Positions 34,283 to 42,928 of a stretch of 64,000 nucleotides of DNA are shown piece by piece. The stretch is from Microscilla marina ATCC 23134 (GTDB lineage: Bacteria; Bacteroidota; Bacteroidia; Cytophagales; Microscillaceae), in NCBI RefSeq assembly GCF_000169175.1, contig NZ_AAWS01000021.1, forward strand, positions 83,057 to 147,056, read 5' to 3'. Numbering within the stretch: position 1 is the first letter of the stretch; every line of letters begins with the position of its first letter. The notes under the pieces were generated by a model. The model was not told the origin of the DNA and did not search any database. It saw only the letters and a list, made by a program, of their open reading frames with translations. Position numbers and translations under genes: made by a program.

Positions 34283-34816
34283 TTACCCTCCATGTTCCAG
34301 ATTTTTATACATTTGTTCTAAATCAAAAAAGCCCGAAGTAGCCTGATATGCCTTCATAAGGTTTGTAGTGTTACTATTATAAATTTCGGCAAGTGAAGCA
34401 TATAGTTTTGCCCTAATTTTGATGTGACTGTCAAAAATACTTAAAATATTTACCTGAGGAATTACATATAATTGAGCCGATTCAGATTCAACAATGGCGT
34501 TGTATACCCGTTTGGTTTTATTAAGCAAAGCGTTGTTGCCTACCGATGCCGTAGGATGAATGTGGGCAAAAGTTTCAAACGAGTCGTTAACATCTATTTT
34601 GAGGGCTACCATGCCTGTTTTTATCAGATAAAGTGCCTGGCTTGGATCATTTCTAAAAAAAATCACCTCATTTTGCTGATAAGTGCGTAAGTATAAATGT
34701 GGCAAAAACTCTGACAACTCTTTCAAGGTAAGCTCAGAAAATAATTTATTTTTCAGCAAAAACTCGAATAACTCTAATTGCTCCTTTGTATAACTTTTAC
34801 TAAATGGCTTAATCAT
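34283..34816 (-). CDS. Cyclic nucleotide-binding domain protein without DNA-binding domain
   Basis: This 177-residue protein has one cyclic nucleotide-binding domain (about residues 25-130): LFSELTLKELSEFLPHLYLRTYQQNEVIFFRNDPSQALYLIKTGMV and so on. The phosphate-binding cassette reads SVGNNALLNKTKRVYNA in place of FGExALLxxxxRxA, so the Glu that binds ribose is lost. A helical tail follows, but no HTH as in Crp. It may bind another ligand or be a regulatory subunit. It is a single gene. Whether it senses products of the cyclase encoded upstream in the window is unknown. Confidence 0.82.
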   Translation of the reverse strand: MIKPFSKSYTKEQLELFEFLLKNKLFSELTLKELSEFLPHLYLRTYQQNEVIFFRNDPSQALYLIKTGMVALKIDVNDSFETFAHIHPTASVGNNALLNKTKRVYNAIVESESAQLYVIPQVNILSIFDSHIKIRAKLYASLAEIYNSNTTNLMKAYQATSGFFDLEQMYKNLEHGG

Positions 34817-34929
34817 AATGCATGTTTAAAAGAACCAGTGGCTCTATTTTCCGAATTTAAGAGTATGAACAAAACTGAATGCACAAAGTTCAGACAAGGA
34901 ACAAGTATTGACACCATGATCCTTTAATT

Positions 34930-36282
34930 TTATTGGGTTGAGGTGGGCAACGACATTAATAATATTTCTTTTGTATCTTTGGTTAACTTGTAACGGTTGT
35001 CTAGTCTATAACCTACTACCCACACAATCTCCTGGTCTGATACTACCACCATTACTTTTTGTTTTAAGTTAATAGGAATTTTCTGATCAATTAAAAAATC
35101 ACTCAGCTTTTTACGTTGATTCATCCCCAAGGGTTTAAACCAGTCTCCTTGCTGCCAAGGTCTTATTTTAAGCGGAAGCTTAAGCTTATCCCAATCCAAA
35201 CAGGCAATACAAGGGTCTTTGGGCAGCTTAAAGTGAGTGGTAACAGTTTTACGCTCTAGCTGTAATTGCAGTGGTGTATACAATTGTTTTGCATTTTGTT
35301 GAAGTGAAGTCAAGAGCAGTTTTTCAGTAACTTCTTCAACCCTCGCCGGGGTAATCACTAATTTATTTCGATCTTTGACTAATACATAGGTTGGCGATAA
35401 AAACTGTTTGCCTGACTCTCCCGTAATTCCTGCCAAAATGTCTTGGGTTTGAATGTATGAAAAACCAAACTTTTTAAGAATGTGATAGAGTATAATTAAC
35501 TTTTCGTCTATAGGTTCCAGTTTCTTTAAGTCTAAAAAAACAGTTTCTGTAGTACTGGTCATGAGCGTTGTTTCGATATGCTGCACCTCTGCTTCGAAAA
35601 AACGTTCGACAGCGCTTATCTTTTCTACCGATTGCTCAAGGGTTTTTTCCAAGTTGGGATTCATTGTTTTTAGTACTGGAATCACCTCATTGCGTAAACG
35701 ATTGCGGTAGTACTTATTGTCTTGATTCGAGGCATCTTCGCACCATTTGAGCCCTTTTTCCTGGGCGTATGCTTCTATCTCTTCGCGTGAAGCAAATAAC
35801 ATAGGGCGGATGATATGCCCTTGTTTAACTTTGATTCCGTGTAGCCCGGCAATGCCTGTACCTCGCACCAAATTAAGCAATACTGTCTCTACCATATCAT
35901 TTTGGTGGTGGGCAGTAGCCAGGTAATGATACCCCTCTTTTGTTCTTAATTGCTCAAACCAGGCATAACGTAAGTTACGGGCAATCATCTGAATTGAGCC
36001 TTTTTGGGCTTGAGCCAACGTATAGGTGTCAAATCGTGTGACAAAGCAAGGAATGCCATAGTGTTGGGCAAGTTGTTTTACAAATTCTTCATCCTCTTCA
36101 GAGGCAACTCCGCGTAATTGAAAATTACAATGGGCAATTGCCACCTGACCATGAGATTTTATTTGGGCAAACAGGTCAGTTAAAACAACAGAGTCTATAC
36201 CACCACTTACGGCAAGCAAGATATTGTCCTGAGGGGTGAATATTTTTTTGTGTGTAATGTAAGTTATCAATTTATTAAACAT
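34930..36282 (-). CDS. tilS: tRNA(Ile)-lysidine synthase
   Basis: This 450-residue enzyme makes lysidine at position 34 of the CAU-anticodon tRNA(Ile), which is essential for decoding AUA. The PP-loop SGGIDS lies at residues 26-31. The family motifs HCNFQLRG, ATAHHQNDMVETVLLNLVRGTG and NYRNRLRNEVIP-like (YYRNRLRNEVIPVL) are all present, followed by the C-terminal RNA-binding domain ending in RPWQQGDWFKPLGM and KKLSDFLIDQKIP. Length and motifs are normal. It is divergent from the OstA-like gene. Confidence 0.96.
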   Translation of the reverse strand: MFNKLITYITHKKIFTPQDNILLAVSGGIDSVVLTDLFAQIKSHGQVAIAHCNFQLRGVASEEDEEFVKQLAQHYGIPCFVTRFDTYTLAQAQKGSIQMIARNLRYAWFEQLRTKEGYHYLATAHHQNDMVETVLLNLVRGTGIAGLHGIKVKQGHIIRPMLFASREEIEAYAQEKGLKWCEDASNQDNKYYRNRLRNEVIPVLKTMNPNLEKTLEQSVEKISAVERFFEAEVQHIETTLMTSTTETVFLDLKKLEPIDEKLIILYHILKKFGFSYIQTQDILAGITGESGKQFLSPTYVLVKDRNKLVITPARVEEVTEKLLLTSLQQNAKQLYTPLQLQLERKTVTTHFKLPKDPCIACLDWDKLKLPLKIRPWQQGDWFKPLGMNQRKKLSDFLIDQKIPINLKQKVMVVVSDQEIVWVVGYRLDNRYKLTKDTKEILLMSLPTSTQ

Positions 36283-36426
36283 TCCATATCCTTATATTTT
36301 TCCTTATTTTTGCAGCAATTTTAAAATTTTGGAGCTAAAGCAACACTCAACAAAAAGAAAGTGTCTATGTGATGCAGTCACAAGTATAGCAGTTAAATTT
36401 TTATTGATTAAAAAAACAAACAAGTA

Positions 36427-38088
36427 TTGAAGACTCAAAGGTTTTTTGCATTAATTTTTTCTTCATTTTTCCTGTGTATGTTGAGCATTCAATTAGGGTG
36501 GACGCAAAACCCAAAGGTGACGCCGAAAAAAGTGCAACCAACCCCTGCTAAAAATGATACAACTAAAAAAAAGGGGAAAGGCAATACAAGTAGCACCACA
36601 GAAAAAGAAGAGCCATTGGAGATTATCAATGCCAAATGGCTGAAGGGAAAAACCGAAGGAGGGCAAGAGTTTCGGATTTTAAAAGATAAAGTAGTGATCA
36701 GACATAAGGGTAACACCCTCTATTGTGACTCTGCTATACAGAACATTACCAAAAATACAGTACAAGCCATAGGTAATGCCCGCATGTTGGGTTCAGACGG
36801 TACCACAGTTAACAGTAGAACAATGTTTTATGATGGGAACAAAAAAGTGGCAAACGCCAGTGGTAATGTAGTGTTGGTAGATAAGAAAGGTACTTTGACT
36901 ACAGAAGTGCTCGATTATGATGTAGTGAGTCAGGTGGCGCATTATTACACAGGAGGCAAAATTGTAGATAGTGAAAATATACTAACCAGCAAAGAAGGTA
37001 CTTATGATACCAATAGTAAGGTGGCGTTTTTTAAAAATGACGTACACTTGGTCAGTAAAAAAGATAAGCAGGAGATATTTTCAGACAATATTCAGTACAA
37101 CATGGTTTCTAAAATGGCTTATTTTAGAGGCAAAACCAAGATTTTAAGTAAAGATGGGACTGTTTATGCCAACGAGGGAGAGTACAATACCAAAACAAAA
37201 GTCTCTCACTTTAGAACCAAAGGCAATGCAAGACCCAAAGCCGAAACTCAAGAGTATATATTACAGGGCGATTCATTGTTTTATGACAATACCAATCGTA
37301 TAGGGTTTGCCAAAGGTAATGCGCGGCTTACGTCTAAAAAAGACAGCTTGATTATAGACGGAGACATTGGGCGTTTTTGGGGCAAAAAAGGAATTAGTAA
37401 GGTGTATGGTGCAGCTTTGATGAGAAGTATATCAAACAAAGATACCCTGTATTTAGTTGCAGATACACTGATCTCTATTCAAACCAAAAAAGAAAATAGC
37501 GAAGATAGTGTGAAAATACTGAAAGCGTATCATAACACTAAAATTTTTCGCAAAGAGCTGCAGGGCAAGTGCGACTCGTTAGTGTATAACTTTGGCGATT
37601 CGTCTATTTATATGTACAACGACCCAGTGCTATGGGATAGAAAAAGCCAACTGTCTGGTGACTCTATCAGAGTGTTGATGGCAAATAATAAAATCCATAG
37701 AATGTTGTTGAGAACCAATGCATTTGTTATTCAACAAGATACACTCAACAACTTTAACCAACTCAAAGGACGCAATATGAAGGCCTTCTTTGAAAAAAGT
37801 GAAATTAGGCGGGTAGATGTAAGGGGCAATGGAGAAAGCATTTTCTTTGCCCTGGAAGGCGACACATTGCTTACTGGAATGAATCGGGTAATATGCAGTG
37901 ACATAGACATTAGATTTAAAGAAAAAAACAAAGTGAAAACCATCACTTTTAAAAGTAAACCAGACGGGAAGTTCATCCCACCCCACGAATTGGCTGAGCC
38001 AGATAAAAGACTCAAAGGGTTTTTGTGGAGGATAAACGAACGACCAAAAAAAATAGACATGCTCAGGCAAAGAGACAAAAAACTGTAG
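36427..38088 (+). CDS. OstA/LptD-N-like envelope protein, TTG start
   Basis: This 553-residue secreted protein belongs to the OstA-like (LptA/LptD N-terminal-like) group of Bacteroidetes, linked to lipopolysaccharide transport or outer-membrane maintenance. It is built of short beta repeats with motifs such as VVIRHKGNTLYCDSA and IFSDNIQYNMVSKMAYF, arranged as a stacked jelly-roll. The start codon is TTG at 36427; the next ATG (codon 18) would cut the signal peptide (FFALIFSSFFLCMLSIQLGWTQ) and leave too short a hydrophobic stretch. So TTG is inferred to be used. TATTTTTG at 36305-36312 may be the promoter -7 element, with a long leader. Confidence 0.83.
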   Translation: MKTQRFFALIFSSFFLCMLSIQLGWTQNPKVTPKKVQPTPAKNDTTKKKGKGNTSSTTEKEEPLEIINAKWLKGKTEGGQEFRILKDKVVIRHKGNTLYCDSAIQNITKNTVQAIGNARMLGSDGTTVNSRTMFYDGNKKVANASGNVVLVDKKGTLTTEVLDYDVVSQVAHYYTGGKIVDSENILTSKEGTYDTNSKVAFFKNDVHLVSKKDKQEIFSDNIQYNMVSKMAYFRGKTKILSKDGTVYANEGEYNTKTKVSHFRTKGNARPKAETQEYILQGDSLFYDNTNRIGFAKGNARLTSKKDSLIIDGDIGRFWGKKGISKVYGAALMRSISNKDTLYLVADTLISIQTKKENSEDSVKILKAYHNTKIFRKELQGKCDSLVYNFGDSSIYMYNDPVLWDRKSQLSGDSIRVLMANNKIHRMLLRTNAFVIQQDTLNNFNQLKGRNMKAFFEKSEIRRVDVRGNGESIFFALEGDTLLTGMNRVICSDIDIRFKEKNKVKTITFKSKPDGKFIPPHELAEPDKRLKGFLWRINERPKKIDMLRQRDKKL

Positions 38089-38203
38089 CAAGTTGTAAAT
38101 TTTATTAAATTTAGTTAATTTGTTGAAACATTCAACAGAAAATTTGGTACATAAGAAGGAGTACCTAACAAAGTTTCGACAACCAAATTAACAGAGCAGC
38201 GAT

Positions 38204-38713
38204 ATGGAAAAAACTTTACGATTATTTTTATGTGTATTATTAACAATAGGTAGTAGCCAGTTATATGCATTAAGTAGTTTACATTTTATCAACTCTACGC
38301 AAAGTCAAAGCAAAAGTGATACAATCATAAAACCATACCCTGTAAAACTTAAGGCAAAAGTGCAGACAATGGTGCACAACAACCGATTTGTTGAGGTTAA
38401 ACTAAACAAACAGATTCAAATAGCACAGGAAGGCAAACTGCTATTTGAAGACAAAAATATTTCAATACACGAGGCTTACCCAAGCCCTGCCGACTCTTTT
38501 ACTATGGTAAAATACAAGGCAAGCGTAAATAACGCTAAAATATTATTGAAGAACGTATTAGGAAAAAACATTAAAGAATTTCACTTGCCGGCAACAAGTG
38601 ATTATACTCAATTTAAAATACCTACCAATTATCTCCGTAACGGGGTATATTTTTATATCCTTTACATCGGTAAGAAAGCAATGAAAGGCAAAAGACTCAC
38701 TATCAAACATTAA
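38204..38713 (+). CDS. Small T9SS-sorted secreted protein
   Basis: This 169-residue protein has a signal peptide (LFLCVLLTIGSSQLYA) and a short linker, then a type A T9SS sorting domain of about 80 residues. The domain features AYPSPADSFTMVKYK, an ILLKNVLGKNIKEFHL strand and a final GVYFYILYIGKKAMKGKRLTI. The passenger part is only about 60 residues. It should be exported by the type IX system and anchored at the surface or released. It sits between the OstA-like and bamD genes, but its function is unknown. Confidence 0.8.
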   Translation: MEKTLRLFLCVLLTIGSSQLYALSSLHFINSTQSQSKSDTIIKPYPVKLKAKVQTMVHNNRFVEVKLNKQIQIAQEGKLLFEDKNISIHEAYPSPADSFTMVKYKASVNNAKILLKNVLGKNIKEFHLPATSDYTQFKIPTNYLRNGVYFYILYIGKKAMKGKRLTIKH

Positions 38714-38750
38714 AATTGTTATTTTCTTGCTTATTACATAATTTTGTAAA

Positions 38751-39566
38751 ATGTGGAACAAAAAATTATTGATAGCATGCCTAGGTATAGTCATGCTATT
38801 CTCCTCATGTAGTAGATTCCAAAGACTATTGAAGAAAGGAAGCGTAGAAGAGAAGTACAATGGTGCTATTTCTTACTATGATAAGAAAGACTTCTATCGG
38901 GCTGGTTTACTATTAGAAGAACTCATTCCCTTGATAAAAGGGCAAAAACGTTCAGAAATAGCTAACTTGTATTATGCCTACTGTCATTATTATCAGCGTC
39001 AGCGTCAATTGGCAGCTTACTACTTCAAGCGTTTTTATACCAACTTTGGGGCGAGTAAATATGTAGAAGAAGCGATGTATATGTATGCTTTTTCATTGTA
39101 TAAAGACTCTCCTGAAGCTTACCTTGATCAATCTAACACTGATCAGGCGATTGTAGCATCTCAAAATTTTCTGAACCGTTTTCCTCAATCTAAGTACAGA
39201 GAAGAATGTTCACGAATTATTAGTGAGCTACGTAAGAAACTTGAGACAAAAGCCTATGAAAACGCTAAACTCTATTACAGAATTAGAAACTACAGAGCGG
39301 CAGTGATTACGTTTACAAATTTTCAGAAAGATTTTCCTGACTCGCACTACAACGAAGAAGTAGCCTACCTGAAAATTTTGTCACAATATGAATTTGCCCA
39401 AGTTAGCACGCTTAGAAGGCAACAAGAAAGGTTTCAAGGCGTAATAAAGTACTATACCGAATTTATAGATGCTTACCCTGGCAGCGGATATTCAAGGTCT
39501 GCAGAAAGGTTGTATTCTTCAAGCATCAAAGCATTAAGTAAATTTAAGCAAACAACAAAAAGCTAA
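38751..39566 (+). CDS. bamD: Outer-membrane assembly lipoprotein BamD
   Basis: This 271-residue lipoprotein (lipobox FSSCSRFQ) consists of TPR-like helical repeats. The segment IPLIKGQKRSEIANLYYAYCHYYQRQRQLAAYYFK and the later FLNRFPQSKYREECSRIISELR match BamD, the accessory protein of the BAM complex that inserts outer-membrane barrels. It lies upstream of rpoZ, an order conserved in Bacteroidetes. A TAATTTTG match at 38739-38746 is too close to the start to be its promoter. Confidence 0.92.
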   Translation: MWNKKLLIACLGIVMLFSSCSRFQRLLKKGSVEEKYNGAISYYDKKDFYRAGLLLEELIPLIKGQKRSEIANLYYAYCHYYQRQRQLAAYYFKRFYTNFGASKYVEEAMYMYAFSLYKDSPEAYLDQSNTDQAIVASQNFLNRFPQSKYREECSRIISELRKKLETKAYENAKLYYRIRNYRAAVITFTNFQKDFPDSHYNEEVAYLKILSQYEFAQVSTLRRQQERFQGVIKYYTEFIDAYPGSGYSRSAERLYSSSIKALSKFKQTTKS

Positions 39567-39585
39567 GAAGATCGTGATACTCAAC

Positions 39586-39909
39586 ATGAAAAGTAAATAT
39601 TCTGCGTCAACTCCTACGTTGATCACGCGGAATTTGATAGAATTGGCAGAACCTACTGGTAATATTTATGAATCGGTTGCCGTTGTTTCCCGCCGTGCGC
39701 GTCAGATTTCAATTGATATGAAAGAAGAGCTGAACAGCAAATTAGCTGATTTTGCTTCAACAGTAGATAATCTGGAAGAGATTTTTGAAAACCGTGAACA
39801 AATCGAGATTTCACGCTATTATGAACGTTTGCCAAAACCTGCGACTATTGCTACCGAGGAGTTTTTGGACAACAAAGTAGCTTTTCGCTATAAAAATGTA
39901 GAAGATTAA
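39586..39909 (+). CDS. rpoZ: RNA polymerase omega subunit
   Basis: This 107-residue protein is the omega (Rpb6-like) subunit in its Bacteroidetes form: GNIYESVAVVSRRARQISID, acidic middle, and a C-terminal FLDNKVAFRYKNVED. It helps RNA polymerase assembly and ppGpp response in other bacteria. The ATG at 39586 is chosen over a GTG at 39574 because it is the usual start codon; the GTG would make 111 residues. It is 19 bp after bamD and ends at a strong bidirectional terminator. Confidence 0.9.
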   Translation: MKSKYSASTPTLITRNLIELAEPTGNIYESVAVVSRRARQISIDMKEELNSKLADFASTVDNLEEIFENREQIEISRYYERLPKPATIATEEFLDNKVAFRYKNVED

Positions 39910-39930
39910 TTATCAAAATAGTACTATACC

Positions 39931-39963
39931 AAAAAAGCCATATCATTGTGATATGGCTTTTTT
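39931..39963. terminator. Bidirectional terminator between rpoZ and trkA
   Basis: AAAAAAGCCATATCA (39931-39945) pairs perfectly with TGATATGGCTTTTTT (39949-39963) around a 3-base loop. T-runs flank both strands, so it serves the converging transcripts. Confidence 0.92.
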
Positions 39964-39991
39964 GGCTTTATGGCCACAAAGAGAAGTTATT

Positions 39992-40681
39992 TTACTGGTT
40001 TAATTGAATAAACCTTTCTACATCTTTTGCTTTGCCTAGTAATAGAATAATATCTTCTTCATACAAAAGAGTATCGGCACGAGGCACTCCAATAATATGT
40101 TCTTGCTTTACTTTTTTGCCATCTTGTACCTCATCAAACATTCTTTTGATGGTAATTAGGTTCAGGTTGTATTTTTTGCGTAGCCCTATGTCAGCAATAG
40201 AGCGCCCTGTGACTCTTTTGGGTGTGTTTACTTCTACAATCTTATACCCATCAGGCAAAGGTAAAAACGAGCGAATGCTGGGATTAAGCAAAGTTTCGGC
40301 TAGATTTTTCCCTACTTCTTCTTCTGGTGAGAGGATTTCTTTGATTCCCAGTTTTTGTAAAATCATGCGTTGCTGAGCATTGGCAGCACGGGCTATAATG
40401 CGGGTTATTTCAAGCTCCATTAATTGTACAGTACTCATGAGTAATGACTCGAAATCTTCGCCAATTGCTACAATTACGGCATCAACATCTTGAATATTCT
40501 GTGCCTGAAGTGCTTTAAGATCAGTAGCGTCCAGTGCTACAGCATGGGCTACCTCGTCTTTAATATACTCAACTCGTTCGGTTTTATTGTCAATCGCCAA
40601 AACCTCAGCGCCCCGGCTTGCCAGTGATTGGGCAATGGCTATACCAAATTGCCCCATACCTACTACAGCAAATTTATTCAT
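39992..40681 (-). CDS. trkA: TrkA/KtrA-type potassium channel regulatory subunit
   Basis: This 229-residue protein has an RCK N-domain (FAVVGMGQFGIAIAQSL glycine-rich loop, AIDNKTERVEYI acidic residue that binds nucleotide) and a C-domain (about 140-229). It gates K+ uptake by a Trk/Ktr channel in response to nucleotide. No membrane TrkH/KtrB subunit is in the window. Its ATG overlaps the 3' end of udk by 8 bases, so translation may be coupled. Confidence 0.9.
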   Translation of the reverse strand: MNKFAVVGMGQFGIAIAQSLASRGAEVLAIDNKTERVEYIKDEVAHAVALDATDLKALQAQNIQDVDAVIVAIGEDFESLLMSTVQLMELEITRIIARAANAQQRMILQKLGIKEILSPEEEVGKNLAETLLNPSIRSFLPLPDGYKIVEVNTPKRVTGRSIADIGLRKKYNLNLITIKRMFDEVQDGKKVKQEHIIGVPRADTLLYEEDIILLLGKAKDVERFIQLNQ

Positions 40682-41306
40682 AATGATATATCTTACTTTT
40701 TAGAAAGGTAATCAAAACATCCAAACCATTTTCAACGCGTTTACCATTGGGTACAATGATGTCTGCATCGTATTTATATGGCAATATGTATTTTTTATAA
40801 GTGGGAATTACGTGGTTTTCATATCTGTACAGCACATCATCTAATCCATAGCCACGCTCTTCATTATCACGAATAATTCGGCGTTTAAGCCTGATATGGT
40901 CTTCTACATCAATAAATACTTTTAAATCAATGACGCGATTTAAAGGTTTATGATAAAAAATGAAAATACCTTCGACTAATATAATAGGAGCCGGCTTAAA
41001 TTCCAGCATTTTTGGAGTAACATCAGGATTATTATAAGTATATTCTTGCTTGTATACAGTTTTGCCTGCTGCTAAACGCTGAATATCTAAAAGGTATTGT
41101 TCCAGGTCTATAGACTCTGGTGTGTCAAAATTACTGATACCATTGGCATCTTTTGGTTGTAAATCGCGATTATGATAGTAGTGATCTTGCGATACCAAAC
41201 AAACATCTTCGGTACTGAAATTTTCTAATAGTTTATTGAGAATAAAGGTTTTACCAGCACCACTCCCTCCAGTAACTCCTACAATAAAAGGTTTGTTAGC
41301 CATCAT
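40674..41306 (-). CDS. udk: Uridine kinase
   Basis: This 210-residue enzyme phosphorylates uridine and cytidine in the salvage pathway. Walker A is GVTGGSGAGKTFIL; the substrate and lid parts read SQDHYYHNRDLQ, FDTPESIDL and LVEGIFIFYHKPL, with RIIRDNEERGY. The length is normal. It lies downstream of rdgB with a 91-bp gap and overlaps trkA. Confidence 0.94.
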   Translation of the reverse strand: MMANKPFIVGVTGGSGAGKTFILNKLLENFSTEDVCLVSQDHYYHNRDLQPKDANGISNFDTPESIDLEQYLLDIQRLAAGKTVYKQEYTYNNPDVTPKMLEFKPAPIILVEGIFIFYHKPLNRVIDLKVFIDVEDHIRLKRRIIRDNEERGYGLDDVLYRYENHVIPTYKKYILPYKYDADIIVPNGKRVENGLDVLITFLKSKIYHYE

Positions 41307-41397
41307 TCAACAAAAGTAAAGTATTTAATAAAGATTATTACAGTTCATTTTCATGAAAATAGTTTAAACCGTAATAAAATGTAATATTGATAATGAA

Positions 41398-41976
41398 TTA
41401 GATTTTATTTTGTAAGAAATCTACCAACTTCACAAAAGCTTTACTCCTGTGACTGATGTCGTTTTTTTGTTCAAGCGACATTTCGGCAAATGTTTGTGTA
41501 TGGCCTTCAGGCAAAAAAATCGGGTCATACCCAAAGCCTTCACTACCTCTGGTGTCAGGCAATATAGTGCCAGCTGCAATTCCCTCAAATTGGTGCTGTA
41601 TACCATTGACTACCAGTGTAATAACAGTTTTAAACTGGGCTTTCCGATGGGCATTACCTTGTAGATTTTTGAGCAATAGCGTAATATTGGCCTTGCTGTC
41701 GCCGTGCTTACCCGCATACATGGCCGAGTCTACTCCTGGTGCTCCCTCCAGTGCTTCTACTTCAAGCCCTGTATCATCGGCAAAACAATTGACCTGAAAA
41801 TGATCCCACACGTATTGGGCTTTTTGAGCAGAATTACCTTCGATGGTTCCAGTAGTTTCAGGCAATTCGTCATTGCATTGAATGTCATCAAGGCTGATAA
41901 CCTCAAAAGTAGCTCCCAGTTTGGCTTTCACTTCTTTTATTTTATTGGTATTACGGGTAGCAAAGCAAAGTTTCAT
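41398..41976 (-). CDS. rdgB: Non-canonical purine NTP pyrophosphatase
   Basis: This 192-residue HAM1/RdgB protein removes ITP, dITP and XTP from the nucleotide pool to avoid mutations. Motifs include the opening FATRNTNKIKEVKAKL, ADDTGLEVEALEGAPGVDSA and GSEGFGYDPIFLPEGHTQTFAEM, plus the final SHRSKAF. It is 5 bp downstream of the second FKBP lipoprotein gene. Confidence 0.95.
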   Translation of the reverse strand: MKLCFATRNTNKIKEVKAKLGATFEVISLDDIQCNDELPETTGTIEGNSAQKAQYVWDHFQVNCFADDTGLEVEALEGAPGVDSAMYAGKHGDSKANITLLLKNLQGNAHRKAQFKTVITLVVNGIQHQFEGIAAGTILPDTRGSEGFGYDPIFLPEGHTQTFAEMSLEQKNDISHRSKAFVKLVDFLQNKI

Positions 41977-41981
41977 AATAA

Positions 41982-42899
41982 TTAATTAACTGATTTAAGC
42001 TCTATCTCAAACCATAGTATACTGTAAGGAGGAATGGTAAAATTACCATCATTGTCAATATTGCCAGCAGCTCCATAAGCAAGGTTAGAGTATAGAAGCA
42101 CCACTTTCTTGTCTCCTACCCGCATCCCATTTACGGCAATGGTCCAGCCATTGAGTACCCTATTGTCCTCAGAATCTTTAGCCTTGAGGTCAAAAGTGAG
42201 ACTTTCGTTAGTATCAAATATGGTTCCGTCTAAAAAACGCCCTGTATATGCTACGGTTACATTACTGTCAATACCTGCTTTCGGAAGTGTTACATTATCG
42301 TCAGGAGCTTTGATGATGTTCGCAGTAAATAATGAATCTCTTTCTATATAGGTAAGTGAGTCGGTGGCTGCAAACTCCAACATTTGTTCTCTTTCAGTTT
42401 TTATGTCAAACGACGATATGTCATACTTTACCACAGAATAAGGAGGAATATTCCCTCGACTTGATCTGCCATAAGCAAGGTTATAAGGTATGAAAAGCGT
42501 AGCTTGCTCACCTTCTTTCAGCCTTACTACCCCAAGTTCTATACCTGTTAATACCTTTGTACCATCTGGGTTACCATCAAATATAAACTCTGTAGGTTCA
42601 TTGAAATAAGGAGAAGTACTGTCTACAACAGTACCGCTTAGCAAAGAGCCCACATAATGCATGACAGCTTTACTACCCAAGGTAGCTGCTTGACCTGCAG
42701 GGTTGGCTTTAGTGACCACATAATATAAACCTTGATCAGTTTGTTCCGCTGTTAGGTTATTGGTACTTAAATAATTAAGAATAGCCTGTTCGTTTTCTCG
42801 GAGTTGCTTGACATCCTCTGTTTCATCCTCAAAAGTTTTACAACTGGTGATAAGAATACTTGCACAGGCAATTACAACTAATAAAATACTTTGTCTCAT
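41982..42899 (-). CDS. FKBP-type peptidyl-prolyl isomerase lipoprotein, two domains
   Basis: This 305-residue lipoprotein (lipobox ILITSCKTF) carries two FKBP domains. The first (about 70-165) contains AVMHYVGSLLSGTVVDS and LAYGRSSRGNIPPYS. The second (about 205-305) contains VAYTGRFLDGTIFDT and NLAYGAAGNIDNDGNFTIPPYS. It should assist folding of envelope or secreted proteins at the periplasmic face. It follows another FKBP gene with a 29-bp gap. Confidence 0.9.
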   Translation of the reverse strand: MRQSILLVVIACASILITSCKTFEDETEDVKQLRENEQAILNYLSTNNLTAEQTDQGLYYVVTKANPAGQAATLGSKAVMHYVGSLLSGTVVDSTSPYFNEPTEFIFDGNPDGTKVLTGIELGVVRLKEGEQATLFIPYNLAYGRSSRGNIPPYSVVKYDISSFDIKTEREQMLEFAATDSLTYIERDSLFTANIIKAPDDNVTLPKAGIDSNVTVAYTGRFLDGTIFDTNESLTFDLKAKDSEDNRVLNGWTIAVNGMRVGDKKVVLLYSNLAYGAAGNIDNDGNFTIPPYSILWFEIELKSVN

Positions 42900-42928
42900 A
42901 ATTTAACTTTCTCACAAAAAAAATGATT

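Noticed and set aside
38739..38746. TAATTTTG as promoter of bamD
   Set aside because: Transcription would start at or after the bamD ATG at 38751.
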